8,091 nt of DNA from Actinomycetota bacterium (GTDB lineage Bacteria > Actinomycetota > Acidimicrobiia > Acidimicrobiales > AC-25): the NCBI GenBank assembly GCA_005888395.1, contig VAXF01000123.1, forward strand, positions 1 to 8,091, given 5' to 3'. Both the position numbers and the translations under genes were made by a program. Positions 1-5,908 of the stretch are shown here, one piece after another (within the stretch, counting starts at the first letter, position 1; every line of letters starts with the position of its first letter). Under the pieces are notes generated by a model. It was not told the origin of the DNA. It saw only the letters and a program-made list of their open reading frames with translations, and did not search any database.

Positions 1-599
1 AACTCCATGCCGGCGTCGCGCACGAGCAGGCAGGTCTCGTAGCGCTCCTCCCAGGTGTGGGTGGTGACGATCCGGCCGAAGAACGAGCGCGCCGTCTCGA
101 GGTTGTGGTTGTAGCGGTGCACACCCCCATCCGCGAGCCGGCGAGCCTGGTCGGCGGTGAGGATGCCGGCGCTGACCGCGACGTTGAGCCCGGTCGCCTC
201 ACGCACGAGCGGCACGGCGTCGAGAACCTGGCGCATGATGCGCTCGTCGGGCCCGCGCACGGCGAGGACGATGCAGAACTCCGACGCGCCCACCGCCGCC
301 GTCTCCCGGGCCGCGGCGAGGATCTCGTCGGGGTCGAGGAACGGCGTCGCCTTCACGGGCGAGTCGAACTGGGCCGACTGCGAGCAGAACGCACAGTCCT
401 CGGGGCAGCCCCCCGTCTTGGCCGACAGGATCCCCTCCACCTCCACGACGGGCCCGCACCAGGCGAGGCGCACCTCGTGCGCCAGCGCGGCGATGGCGGG
501 GACCGCCTCGGCGGGCAATGACGCGAGCTCCGCGAGCTCGACATCGGTGAGCGGGCGCCGGTCGCCCAGAAGGGCGTCGCCCGCGGCGGCGAGTGCCAT
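1..599 (-). CDS. bioB: Biotin synthase, N-terminal part (runs off left edge)
   Basis: This is a radical SAM enzyme that inserts sulfur into dethiobiotin, the last step of biotin synthesis; it is cytosolic. The visible ~199 residues start with a loose Ala-rich stretch, then WCGP near residue 50, then GGCPEDCAFCSQS, which supplies Cys65, Cys69 and Cys72 (CxxxCxxC) to bind the SAM [4Fe-4S] cluster. Further on are EFCIVLAVRGPDER and the BioB signature YNHNLET followed by THTWEERYET. Each matches the mycobacterial/actinobacterial BioB type. Family members are about 320-370 residues, so roughly 40% of the C-terminal side lies outside the window. The ATG at 599 is chosen; an in-frame GTG at 614, one base after the stop of the prenyltransferase gene, would add five residues. 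Neither has a clear Shine-Dalgarno, so translation is probably coupled to the upstream gene. Identification is firm; the exact start is not. Confidence 0.95.
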   Translation of the reverse strand, partial: MALAAAGDALLGDRRPLTDVELAELASLPAEAVPAIAALAHEVRLAWCGPVVEVEGILSAKTGGCPEDCAFCSQSAQFDSPVKATPFLDPDEILAAARETAAVGASEFCIVLAVRGPDERIMRQVLDAVPLVREATGLNVAVSAGILTADQARRLADGGVHRYNHNLETARSFFGRIVTTHTWEERYETCLLVRDAGME

Positions 600-615
600 C
601 CGGGTCGTGCTCACG

Positions 616-1617
616 TCAGAGAATCGCTGCGAGCGCCAGGCCGAGGACGAGCAGGCTGCCGGCCCGGCGGGTGTGCACGAAGGCGTGGGGCGCGTACCAC
701 AGCGGCCAGATCGGATAGTGGGGCGGCGGCTCGTCGGGCGGCGGCCGGTCGAACGCGCTCCACACCTGCACCAATCGGGGCAGGGCGAGGAAGGTGATCA
801 GGCTGAGCCACGGCAGCGCGCCGATGACGACCAGGACGAACACGACCGGGTAGTACGCGGCCATCAGACCCTGAGTGAGGCGGCGTGACCGCTCGGCACC
901 GAGCATCACCGGGAGCGTGCGCGTGCCCTCGGGCGCATCCCACGGGATCTTGTCGACGTGCTTGCCCATCAGGACGGCGGTGCACAACAAGCCGTAGGGG
1001 ATGGACGCGGCGACGATCTTCCACGGGATGCTGCCGACCGCGGCGTAGTAGGTGCCGCCGACGAGCAGGGGTCCCCAGACGACCAGTACCGACGGCTCGC
1101 CCAGACCGCGACGCTTCAGCCGCAGCGGCGGAGCTGTGTACGCGGCGCTGATGAAGAAGCCGCCGAGCGCGAAGGCGACCACGGGCCATCCGCGTGCGAC
1201 GAACAGCGTCACGAGGATTGCGAGATCGAGCACGTTGACGAACGCCGCCGCGGCGGCCAGCCGGCGGCGGGTGATCATCCCCGAGAGCACCGGATGGGGC
1301 GCGTACAGAGCCCGCGGATAGGTCTTCGTGTCGGTGCCGACCTCGAGGTCGAAGAGGTCGTTCATCAGGTTGTTGGCCATGTGGGCGAGCACGATGCCGA
1401 CAGCCGCGAGGAAGAACAGCCCGGGGCGGAAGCCGTGCTCGCCGACCGCGAGGAGGCCGGCCACGGCCGCGGCCGTAACCGTCATCGGCAGAACGGCGGC
1501 CCGGGTGAGGACCAGCCAGCGGGAGACGGGGTCGAGCCGCCCCCGGGGCGGGTTGCCGGTGCGGAGCACCTCCCGCCAGTTGGCCAGGACCCCCTGCTCG
1601 ACGGCGACATCGGCCAT
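616..1617 (-). CDS. UbiA-superfamily prenyltransferase, MenA-like
   Basis: This is an integral-membrane enzyme of 333 residues that transfers a polyprenyl chain from its diphosphate to an acceptor. The first Asp-rich motif is at residues 83-96 (NLMNDLFD, then D96) and the second at 222-236 (DKIPWD followed by GTRTLP); both are expected to bind Mg-diphosphate. YTAPPLRLKRRGLGE at 160-174 closely resembles the MenA pattern, so 1,4-dihydroxy-2-naphthoate prenylation for menaquinone is the best guess, but the acceptor cannot be read from sequence. Several hydrophobic helices are evident, e.g. 38-58, 66-82, 123-140, 145-160 and 255-280. The frame stays open to 1851, but the family-like protein begins at the ATG at 1617 and the extension overlaps the divergent small gene. 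A TAGGCT box lies 7 nt before this ATG and no Shine-Dalgarno is visible. The stop is 1-16 nt from the bioB start, suggesting one transcript. Confidence 0.88.
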   Translation of the reverse strand: MADVAVEQGVLANWREVLRTGNPPRGRLDPVSRWLVLTRAAVLPMTVTAAAVAGLLAVGEHGFRPGLFFLAAVGIVLAHMANNLMNDLFDLEVGTDTKTYPRALYAPHPVLSGMITRRRLAAAAAFVNVLDLAILVTLFVARGWPVVAFALGGFFISAAYTAPPLRLKRRGLGEPSVLVVWGPLLVGGTYYAAVGSIPWKIVAASIPYGLLCTAVLMGKHVDKIPWDAPEGTRTLPVMLGAERSRRLTQGLMAAYYPVVFVLVVIGALPWLSLITFLALPRLVQVWSAFDRPPPDEPPPHYPIWPLWYAPHAFVHTRRAGSLLVLGLALAAIL

Positions 1618-1624
1618 GGCCGGG

Positions 1625-1630
1625 AGCCTA
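1625..1630 (-). promoter_or_regulatory. Possible -10 box for a leaderless prenyltransferase mRNA
   Basis: TAGGCT on the minus strand fits the actinobacterial TAnnnT consensus and sits exactly 7 nt from the ATG at 1617. Transcription would then begin at or next to the start codon. No ribosome binding site lies in between, which fits a leaderless message. No clear -35 hexamer is seen. This is inferred from position and pattern only. Confidence 0.4.
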
Positions 1631-1741
1631 GTTGGAGGGTCCCGGAAGGAGTTCGGGGTCTTTGTGGCGAAATCTCCCGTTCGAGGGGGGTTGGGTTGGA
1701 TGGCACGCAACGCACCCTCAGTCCAAAGAGACCATCGAACT

Positions 1742-1747
1742 GAGGAG
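1742..1747 (+). promoter_or_regulatory. Shine-Dalgarno deciding the TTG start
   Basis: GAGGAG is followed by six bases and then the TTG at 1754. The spacing and strength support TTG as the true initiator of the secreted protein. The next in-frame ATG (1796) would remove the basic n-region of the signal peptide. Confidence 0.7.
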
Positions 1748-1753
1748 CGAGCA

Positions 1754-2077
1754 TTGAAGAAGCGACTCATCACGCTGGCGATCGGCGCCGGCACCATGGC
1801 CGTGGCGGGCCTCGGCATCATGTCGCCGGCCGCCCACGCATGCACCGCCACTTACGCCGGCCCCGGCGCGACCGGTAGCACCGCCACATACCCGGCTGGC
1901 TCATTAGTGCCCGTCTACGCCGGCTTAGGCGGCACCCAGACGAGCGGCGAGATCGGCGTCGGCAACTTACACGGCTTCGTGCAGGTCAGCGGCGACGCAG
2001 CCGGGCCCAGCGGCAGCGTTGCCGGTTCCTTAGACGGCACCAACGGCATTCCGGCGGGCTCAGTCTGCCAGCCGTAG
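1754..2077 (+). CDS. Small secreted Gly-rich protein of unknown function, TTA-rich
   Basis: I do not recognise this 107-residue protein. It begins with a clear signal peptide: basic n-region KKR (2-4), a hydrophobic core (5-23) and SPAAHA, with signal peptidase I cleavage likely after Ala29. The mature ~78 residues are rich in Gly, Ala, Ser and Thr and contain only two cysteines, Cys30 at its start and Cys105 near its end, which could form one disulfide. Short xL-x-G steps recur (GLGG, NLHG, SLDG). Codon use is odd: Leu51, 58, 72 and 93, all the leucines of the mature part, are TTA, while signal-peptide leucines are CTC or CTG and other residues use GC-ending codons. A good Shine-Dalgarno precedes the TTG start and a GC hairpin follows the stop, so it is probably a single-gene unit. 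Small size, secretion and two Cys loosely recall chaplin-like surface proteins, but no chaplin motif is present. Confidence 0.8.
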   Translation: MKKRLITLAIGAGTMAVAGLGIMSPAAHACTATYAGPGATGSTATYPAGSLVPVYAGLGGTQTSGEIGVGNLHGFVQVSGDAAGPSGSVAGSLDGTNGIPAGSVCQP

Positions 2078-2110
2078 TTGCATCGACGCTCCGATAGGGG
2101 CGATCTGAAC

Positions 2111-2136
2111 GGGGGGGCCGGGCCGGCCCCCTTGTT
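2111..2136 (+). terminator. GC hairpin, probable terminator of the secreted-protein gene
   Basis: Bases 2113-2121 (GGGGGCCGG) and 2123-2131 (CCGGCCCCC) are perfect reverse complements around one base, in practice about a 7-bp stem with a 5-nt loop. TTGTT follows at 2132-2136. This looks like an intrinsic terminator with a short T tract, 34 nt after the stop at 2077. It argues against the downstream gene starting at the in-frame TTG at 2078. Confidence 0.6.
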
Positions 2137-2148
2137 CGCGTCCGGCGG

Positions 2149-2155
2149 TAAGAAT
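2149..2155 (+). promoter_or_regulatory. Possible -10 box for a leaderless SMP-30-like mRNA
   Basis: TAAGAAT lies after the hairpin and ends 6 nt before the GTG at 2162, the same spacing as the boxes before the prenyltransferase and dehydrogenase genes. It fits TAnnnT only loosely (one base too long, or AAGAAT). No convincing Shine-Dalgarno precedes the GTG. Weak, positional evidence. Confidence 0.3.
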
Positions 2156-2161
2156 CCGGCC

Positions 2162-3061
2162 GTGAAGGCCGAGGTGGTGGTCGACGGGATCGGGTTCGGC
2201 GAGGGGCCGGTGTGGTGTCCCGCCGGCTCCGTGCCCGAACGGAGTGGAGGCACGCTGGTCGTCACCAGCGTGTCCCACGGCGCCCTCTTCCGCGTGTGGC
2301 CCGAGGCCGGCCGCAAGGAGCAGCTCGCCGACACCGGCGGCGGGGCCAACGGCGCCGCGCTCGCGTCCGACGGCGGCTTCCTCGTCACCCAGAACGGCGG
2401 CATCGACATGTCGGGGGGCGTGATCGACGTGGGCGACCTCCCTGCCGTCCGGCATGTCACACCCGGACTCCAGCGGGTGTCGCCCGACGGCAACGTCTCG
2501 TATCTCGCCGACGACGGCTGCAACGCCCCGAACGACCTCGTCGTCGACGCCGACGGCGTCGTCTACTTCACTGACCCCGGCCACTACCCCCCACCGAATC
2601 CGCCCATCGGCCGGGTGATGGCACGCGACCCCGACGGCGGGCTGCGCGTCGTCGCGAGCGATTTCTGGTTCTGCAACGGCATTGCCTTCGATCTCGAGGG
2701 GAACCTGGTCGTGATCGAGCGCGCCGGGCTCCAGCGGCTCAACCCCGACGGCTCACGGGAGTGGGTGATCGAGCGCATCGGACGCGGCGGCGGCGACGGT
2801 TTCTGCCTCGACTCGGACGGCCGCTACTACGTCTGCGCGACGGTCGAGCACGGGGTCCGCGTGATCGACCGCGACGGTGACGTAGTCGACTTCCTCGAGA
2901 TCCCCGGCGACGGCGTCACCACCAACTGCTGCTTCGGTGGCCCCGCCAACCGCTCGCTGTTCGCCACCGACGCCGTCCCCGGTCACGTGGTCGTGTGGGA
3001 GGATCTGCCGACCCCGGGCCTCCCGCTGCACCCGTGGCCGGCGCCGCTTGCTGCCAGCTAA
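2162..3061 (+). CDS. SMP-30/gluconolactonase/LRE-family hydrolase
   Basis: This 299-residue protein is a six-bladed beta-propeller of the SMP-30/regucalcin/gluconolactonase family, whose members hydrolyse lactones or phosphoesters using one divalent metal. The metal ligands can be placed: Glu14 in GEGPVW, Asn124 in APNDL, Asn172 in CNGIAF and Asp212 in GGDGFCLDSDG, with the blade motif YFTDPG at 135-140 and TTNCCFGGP late in the protein. No signal peptide is seen, so it is probably cytosolic. The frame is open back to a TTG at 2078, but that extension would run through the terminator hairpin and lacks family similarity; the GTG at 2162 puts the first blade at the usual position. The gene is convergent with the dehydrogenase, with 20 bp between stops. 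Substrate is unknown; a sugar lactone is a family-based guess. Confidence 0.88.
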   Translation: MKAEVVVDGIGFGEGPVWCPAGSVPERSGGTLVVTSVSHGALFRVWPEAGRKEQLADTGGGANGAALASDGGFLVTQNGGIDMSGGVIDVGDLPAVRHVTPGLQRVSPDGNVSYLADDGCNAPNDLVVDADGVVYFTDPGHYPPPNPPIGRVMARDPDGGLRVVASDFWFCNGIAFDLEGNLVVIERAGLQRLNPDGSREWVIERIGRGGGDGFCLDSDGRYYVCATVEHGVRVIDRDGDVVDFLEIPGDGVTTNCCFGGPANRSLFATDAVPGHVVVWEDLPTPGLPLHPWPAPLAAS

Positions 3062-3081
3062 GGCTCAGCTGCGAGCAAGCA

Positions 3082-3843
3082 CTAGAGGTCGGAGCCGGAC
3101 GCGGAGCCCAGCAGGGCGCCGCCGTCGACCACCAGCACGTGGCCGGTGATCCACGCGGCGGCGTCGCTGGCGAGGAACACCGCCGCGCCGGCGATGTCGT
3201 CGGGCTCGCCCAGCCGGCGCATGGCCAGCCGCTTGGCGAGGGCGTCGCCGAAGTTCTCCCACAGCGCCCGCGCCATGTCGGTCTTCACGAGCCCCGGCGC
3301 GATTCCGTTGACGCGCACGCGCGGCCCGAGCTCCGTGGCGAGGTGCCGTGTGAGGTGGATCAACGCGGCCTTTCCCACGTCGTACACGCCGATGGGCCCG
3401 CCGTAGGTGAGGCCGCCGACCGACACCATGTTGATCACCGACCCGCCGCGCTCGTGCATCGTCGTTCGCCACGCCTGTTGCGTCCACACAAGCGGACCGC
3501 GCAGGTTGACCTCCATGATCTTGTCGTAGCGCGGCAGGTCGACGTCGATCGTCGGGCCCATGTAGGGATTGGTGGCGGCGTTGTTGACGAGGATGTCGAC
3601 ACCCCCGAAGCGCTTCACCGTGCCCGCGACGCACGCCTCGATCTGGTCGGGGTCGCCGGCGTGGGCGGCGAACACGTCGACCTCGCCGTCGATGTCGGCC
3701 GCCGCCTTCTCGAGGGCGTCCTGCTTGCGCGACGACAACATCACCTTGGCGCCCGATGTGGCCAGTGCCTTCGATACCGCCAGCCCGATGCCGCGCGACG
3801 CGCCCGTGACGAGCGCGACCTTCCCGTCCAGTCGGAGATCCAT
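3082..3843 (-). CDS. Short-chain dehydrogenase/reductase, FabG-like
   Basis: This is a classical SDR of 253 residues, a normal length for the family, catalysing NAD(P)-dependent reduction of a carbonyl or the reverse oxidation. The Rossmann fingerprint TGASRGIG is at 13-20 and NNAA at 87-90. The catalytic tetrad is complete: Asn113, Ser141, Tyr154 and Lys158, with the canonical 13-residue Ser-Tyr spacing and YxxxK. NGIAPGLVKTDM (179-190) and the C-terminal VVDGG are typical. An Arg-Lys pair at 39-40 after the second strand may favour NADP, though this is uncertain. The substrate is not predictable; 3-oxoacyl or secondary-alcohol types share these motifs. The ATG at 3843 has no Shine-Dalgarno, but TAGAGT lies 6 nt upstream, suggesting a leaderless message. 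It is divergent from the YyaL-like gene across 27 bp. Confidence 0.93.
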   Translation of the reverse strand: MDLRLDGKVALVTGASRGIGLAVSKALATSGAKVMLSSRKQDALEKAAADIDGEVDVFAAHAGDPDQIEACVAGTVKRFGGVDILVNNAATNPYMGPTIDVDLPRYDKIMEVNLRGPLVWTQQAWRTTMHERGGSVINMVSVGGLTYGGPIGVYDVGKAALIHLTRHLATELGPRVRVNGIAPGLVKTDMARALWENFGDALAKRLAMRRLGEPDDIAGAAVFLASDAAAWITGHVLVVDGGALLGSASGSDL

Positions 3844-3849
3844 GCGCGG

Positions 3850-3855
3850 ACTCTA
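3850..3855 (-). promoter_or_regulatory. Possible -10 box for a leaderless dehydrogenase mRNA
   Basis: TAGAGT on the minus strand fits TAnnnT and ends 6 nt before the ATG at 3843, placing the transcription start at the start codon. The 27-bp divergent spacer also holds TAGGGT on the plus strand (3854-3859), overlapping it by two bases, so the two promoters may interfere. No clear -35 element is visible on either side. Confidence 0.4.
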
Positions 3856-3859
3856 GGGT
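3854..3859 (+). promoter_or_regulatory. Possible -10 box upstream of the YyaL-like gene
   Basis: TAGGGT fits TAnnnT and lies 11 nt before the GTG at 3871. A purine-rich AGAGGAG stretch (3862-3868) follows and could act as a Shine-Dalgarno, but its core is only two bases from the GTG. If this -10 box were used, the message would start within that stretch. Low confidence. Confidence 0.25.
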
Positions 3860-3870
3860 AGAGAGGAGAA

Positions 3871-5865
3871 GTGAACCGACTCGCTCAGGAGACGAGCCCC
3901 TACCTCCGCCAGCACCGCGACAACCCCGTCGACTGGTACCCGTGGGGCGACGAGGCGTTCGCCACCGCGCGTTCGGGCGACAAGCCGATCCTGCTGTCCG
4001 TTGGATACTCCGCGTGCCACTGGTGCCACGTGATGGCCCACGAGTCGTTCGAGGACCCGGACGTCGCGACGATCATGAACGAGCTCTTCGTCAACATCAA
4101 GGTCGACCGCGAGGAGCGGCCCGACGTCGACGCCGTCTACATGGAGGCAGTGCAGGCGATCACGGGCCGCGGCGGATGGCCGATGACGGTCTTCCTCGCG
4201 CCCGACGGCCGCCCCTTCTACGGCGGCACCTACTTCCCCAAGCGGGCCCACAGCGGCATGCCGAGCTTCCTCGACGTGTGCCGGGCCGTCGACGAGACGT
4301 GGCGCACGAACCGTGACCAGGTGCTCGAGCAGGCCGGGCGGCTCGCCGAGTCGATCGGGCGCCTCGCGCTGCTCGAGGCGCCCGACGGCGAGGGCGTGCC
4401 AGGACGTGAGGCGCTCGATCTTGCCTACGCGCAGCTGCGAGCGCGTTTCGACCCCGACTGGGGCGGCTTCGGCCCGGCGCCGAAGTTCCCCCAGACCGAC
4501 AGCATCGAGCTGCTGCTGCGCGCCCATCGGCGCAACGGGAGCCGCGAGACGTTGGCCATGGTCACCACGACGCTCGACGCCATGGCGTCCGGCGGCATCT
4601 ACGACCACCTCGGTGGGGGCTTCGCCCGCTACTCCACCGACGCCACCTGGCTCGTGCCGCACTTCGAGAAGATGCTCTACGACCAGGCGCTGCTGATGCG
4701 CGTGTACCTCCACGCGTGGCAGGTGACCGGCGAGGCGCGCTACCTCCAGGTCGTCGACGAGACGATCGCCTACGTGCTGCGCGACCTGCGGGCGCCTGAA
4801 GGAGGGCTGTACTCGGCCGAGGACGCCGACTCCGAAGGCGAAGAGGGCAAGTTCTACGTGTGGTCGGGCAAGTTCTACGTCTGGCACCTCGACGAGGTCG
4901 AGGAGCTCCTGGGGACCGACGCGACCGCGGCCGCCGAGTGGTGGGGAATCACGCCGGAGGGAAACTTCGAGGGCGCCACCATCCTCCATCGCCCCGTGCG
5001 CGGCGACCTGGTTCGTCCCGACTCGATCGAGCACGCACGCCAGACGCTGTACGCGGCACGTGAGAAGCGTGTGCGCCCCGGCCTCGACGACAAGGTGCTC
5101 ACCGAGTGGAACGCTCTGTTCGTGAGCGCGCTGGCGGAAGCGGCCGGTGCGACCGGCCGAGCCGACTGGCTCGCCGCCGCCGAGGGGACGGCCCGCTTCC
5201 TCCTGCGCGAGCTGCGGCGGGACGACGGTCGCTGGCTGCGCTCCTGGCAGGGCGGCCGGGCTCGTCATCTCGCCTATGCCGCGGACCACGCCGCGCTGGT
5301 CGACGCGTTCATCCGACTGTCCGAGGCGGGCGGGCGCGCCGAGTGGGTCTCCGAGGCGCGGCTCGTCGCCGACGCCATGCTCGACCTCTTCTGGGACGAG
5401 GAGCGCGGCGGGCTGTTCACGACCGGCCGCGACGCCGAGCAGCTCATCACCCGGGCCAAGGACGTCCTCGACAACGCCACACCGTCGGCCAACGGGAGTG
5501 CGGCCGCGACTCTCGTGCGCCTCGCCGCCCTCACCGGCGAGGACCGCTACCGGGAGCAGGCCGAGGCGATCCTCCGGATCGTCGCCGGTCCCCTCGCACA
5601 GCACCCCACGGCCTTTGCCCACCTGCTCCAGGCGGTCGACTTCCTCGCGTCGTCACGCGAGGTCGTGGTGACGGGCGACCGACCCGACCTCGTCCGCGCG
5701 GTGCAGGAGCGCTACCTGCCCGCCGCGGTGCTGTCGTGGGGCGAGCCCTACGCGTCGCCCCTCTGGGACGGGCGCGACGACGGCCGCGCCTACGTCTGCG
5801 AGCAGTTCGCCTGCCGCACCCCGGCGACGACGGTCGACGAGCTGGTCGCGCAACTCCAGCTGTGA
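3871..5865 (+). CDS. DUF255/YyaL (SPATA20-type) thioredoxin-domain protein
   Basis: This 664-residue protein belongs to the widespread YyaL/SPATA20 family, whose biochemical role is unsettled. The N-terminal domain (about 1-165) is thioredoxin-like, opening with NRLAQETSPYL and carrying the redox motif Cys49-His-Trp-Cys52, then GGWPMTVFLAPDG at 101-113 with the cis-Pro region. The remainder resembles an (alpha/alpha)6 toroid of N-acylglucosamine epimerase or glycosidase type: GGIYDHLGGGFARY (241-254), PHFEKMLYDQ (263-272), YSAEDADSEGEEGK (314-327), and near the end YVCEQFAC with Cys643 and Cys648. The GTG at 3871 gives exactly the family N-terminus. An oddity is a duplicated GKFYVW at 326-331 and 333-338, a seven-residue in-frame insertion. 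No signal peptide is seen. It is divergent from the dehydrogenase and followed after 43 nt by an unknown gene that may share its transcript. Confidence 0.92.
   Translation: MNRLAQETSPYLRQHRDNPVDWYPWGDEAFATARSGDKPILLSVGYSACHWCHVMAHESFEDPDVATIMNELFVNIKVDREERPDVDAVYMEAVQAITGRGGWPMTVFLAPDGRPFYGGTYFPKRAHSGMPSFLDVCRAVDETWRTNRDQVLEQAGRLAESIGRLALLEAPDGEGVPGREALDLAYAQLRARFDPDWGGFGPAPKFPQTDSIELLLRAHRRNGSRETLAMVTTTLDAMASGGIYDHLGGGFARYSTDATWLVPHFEKMLYDQALLMRVYLHAWQVTGEARYLQVVDETIAYVLRDLRAPEGGLYSAEDADSEGEEGKFYVWSGKFYVWHLDEVEELLGTDATAAAEWWGITPEGNFEGATILHRPVRGDLVRPDSIEHARQTLYAAREKRVRPGLDDKVLTEWNALFVSALAEAAGATGRADWLAAAEGTARFLLRELRRDDGRWLRSWQGGRARHLAYAADHAALVDAFIRLSEAGGRAEWVSEARLVADAMLDLFWDEERGGLFTTGRDAEQLITRAKDVLDNATPSANGSAAATLVRLAALTGEDRYREQAEAILRIVAGPLAQHPTAFAHLLQAVDFLASSREVVVTGDRPDLVRAVQERYLPAAVLSWGEPYASPLWDGRDDGRAYVCEQFACRTPATTVDELVAQLQL
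4846..4887 (+). repeat. 21-bp in-frame tandem duplication within the YyaL-like gene
   Basis: Two adjacent 21-nt units, 4846-4866 and 4867-4887, encode GKFYVWS and GKFYVWH. The first 18 nt differ only at one wobble base (GTG versus GTC), and the last codon differs (TCG versus CAC). The frame is kept. From memory of the family, members carry this motif once after the SEGEEGKFY-type segment, so one unit looks like an insertion that has begun to diverge. Confidence 0.85.
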
Positions 5866-5908
5866 GGGGTCCACCAACAGGGGCGTCGCAGCCGTCACGA
5901 TTGTCGCG

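Noticed and set aside
1..1617. Futalosine-type menaquinone cluster (radical SAM next to a prenyltransferase)
   Set aside because: The radical SAM protein has BioB signatures (GGCPEDCAFCSQS, YNHNLET), not MqnC/MqnE-type ones, and no other mqn gene is visible.
1820..1845. Lipoprotein signal at Cys30 of the small secreted protein
   Set aside because: The residues before the Cys are AAHA; a lipobox needs an aliphatic residue at -3 and a small residue at -2. AHA fits signal peptidase I instead.
1618..1851. In-frame N-terminal extension of the prenyltransferase up to 1851
   Set aside because: It overlaps the well-supported divergent secreted-protein gene, has no hydrophobic or family character, and the TAGGCT box favours the ATG at 1617.
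2078..2161. TTG at 2078 as start of the SMP-30-like gene
   Set aside because: It abuts the previous stop, would translate through the terminator hairpin and adds residues without family similarity; the GTG at 2162 gives the expected N-terminus.
3853..5622. 589-codon open frame on the minus strand opposite the YyaL-like gene
   Set aside because: Its translation is Arg/Gly/Val/Glu-rich with no domain or motif. The plus-strand frame is an unmistakable family member; long antisense frames are expected at this GC content.
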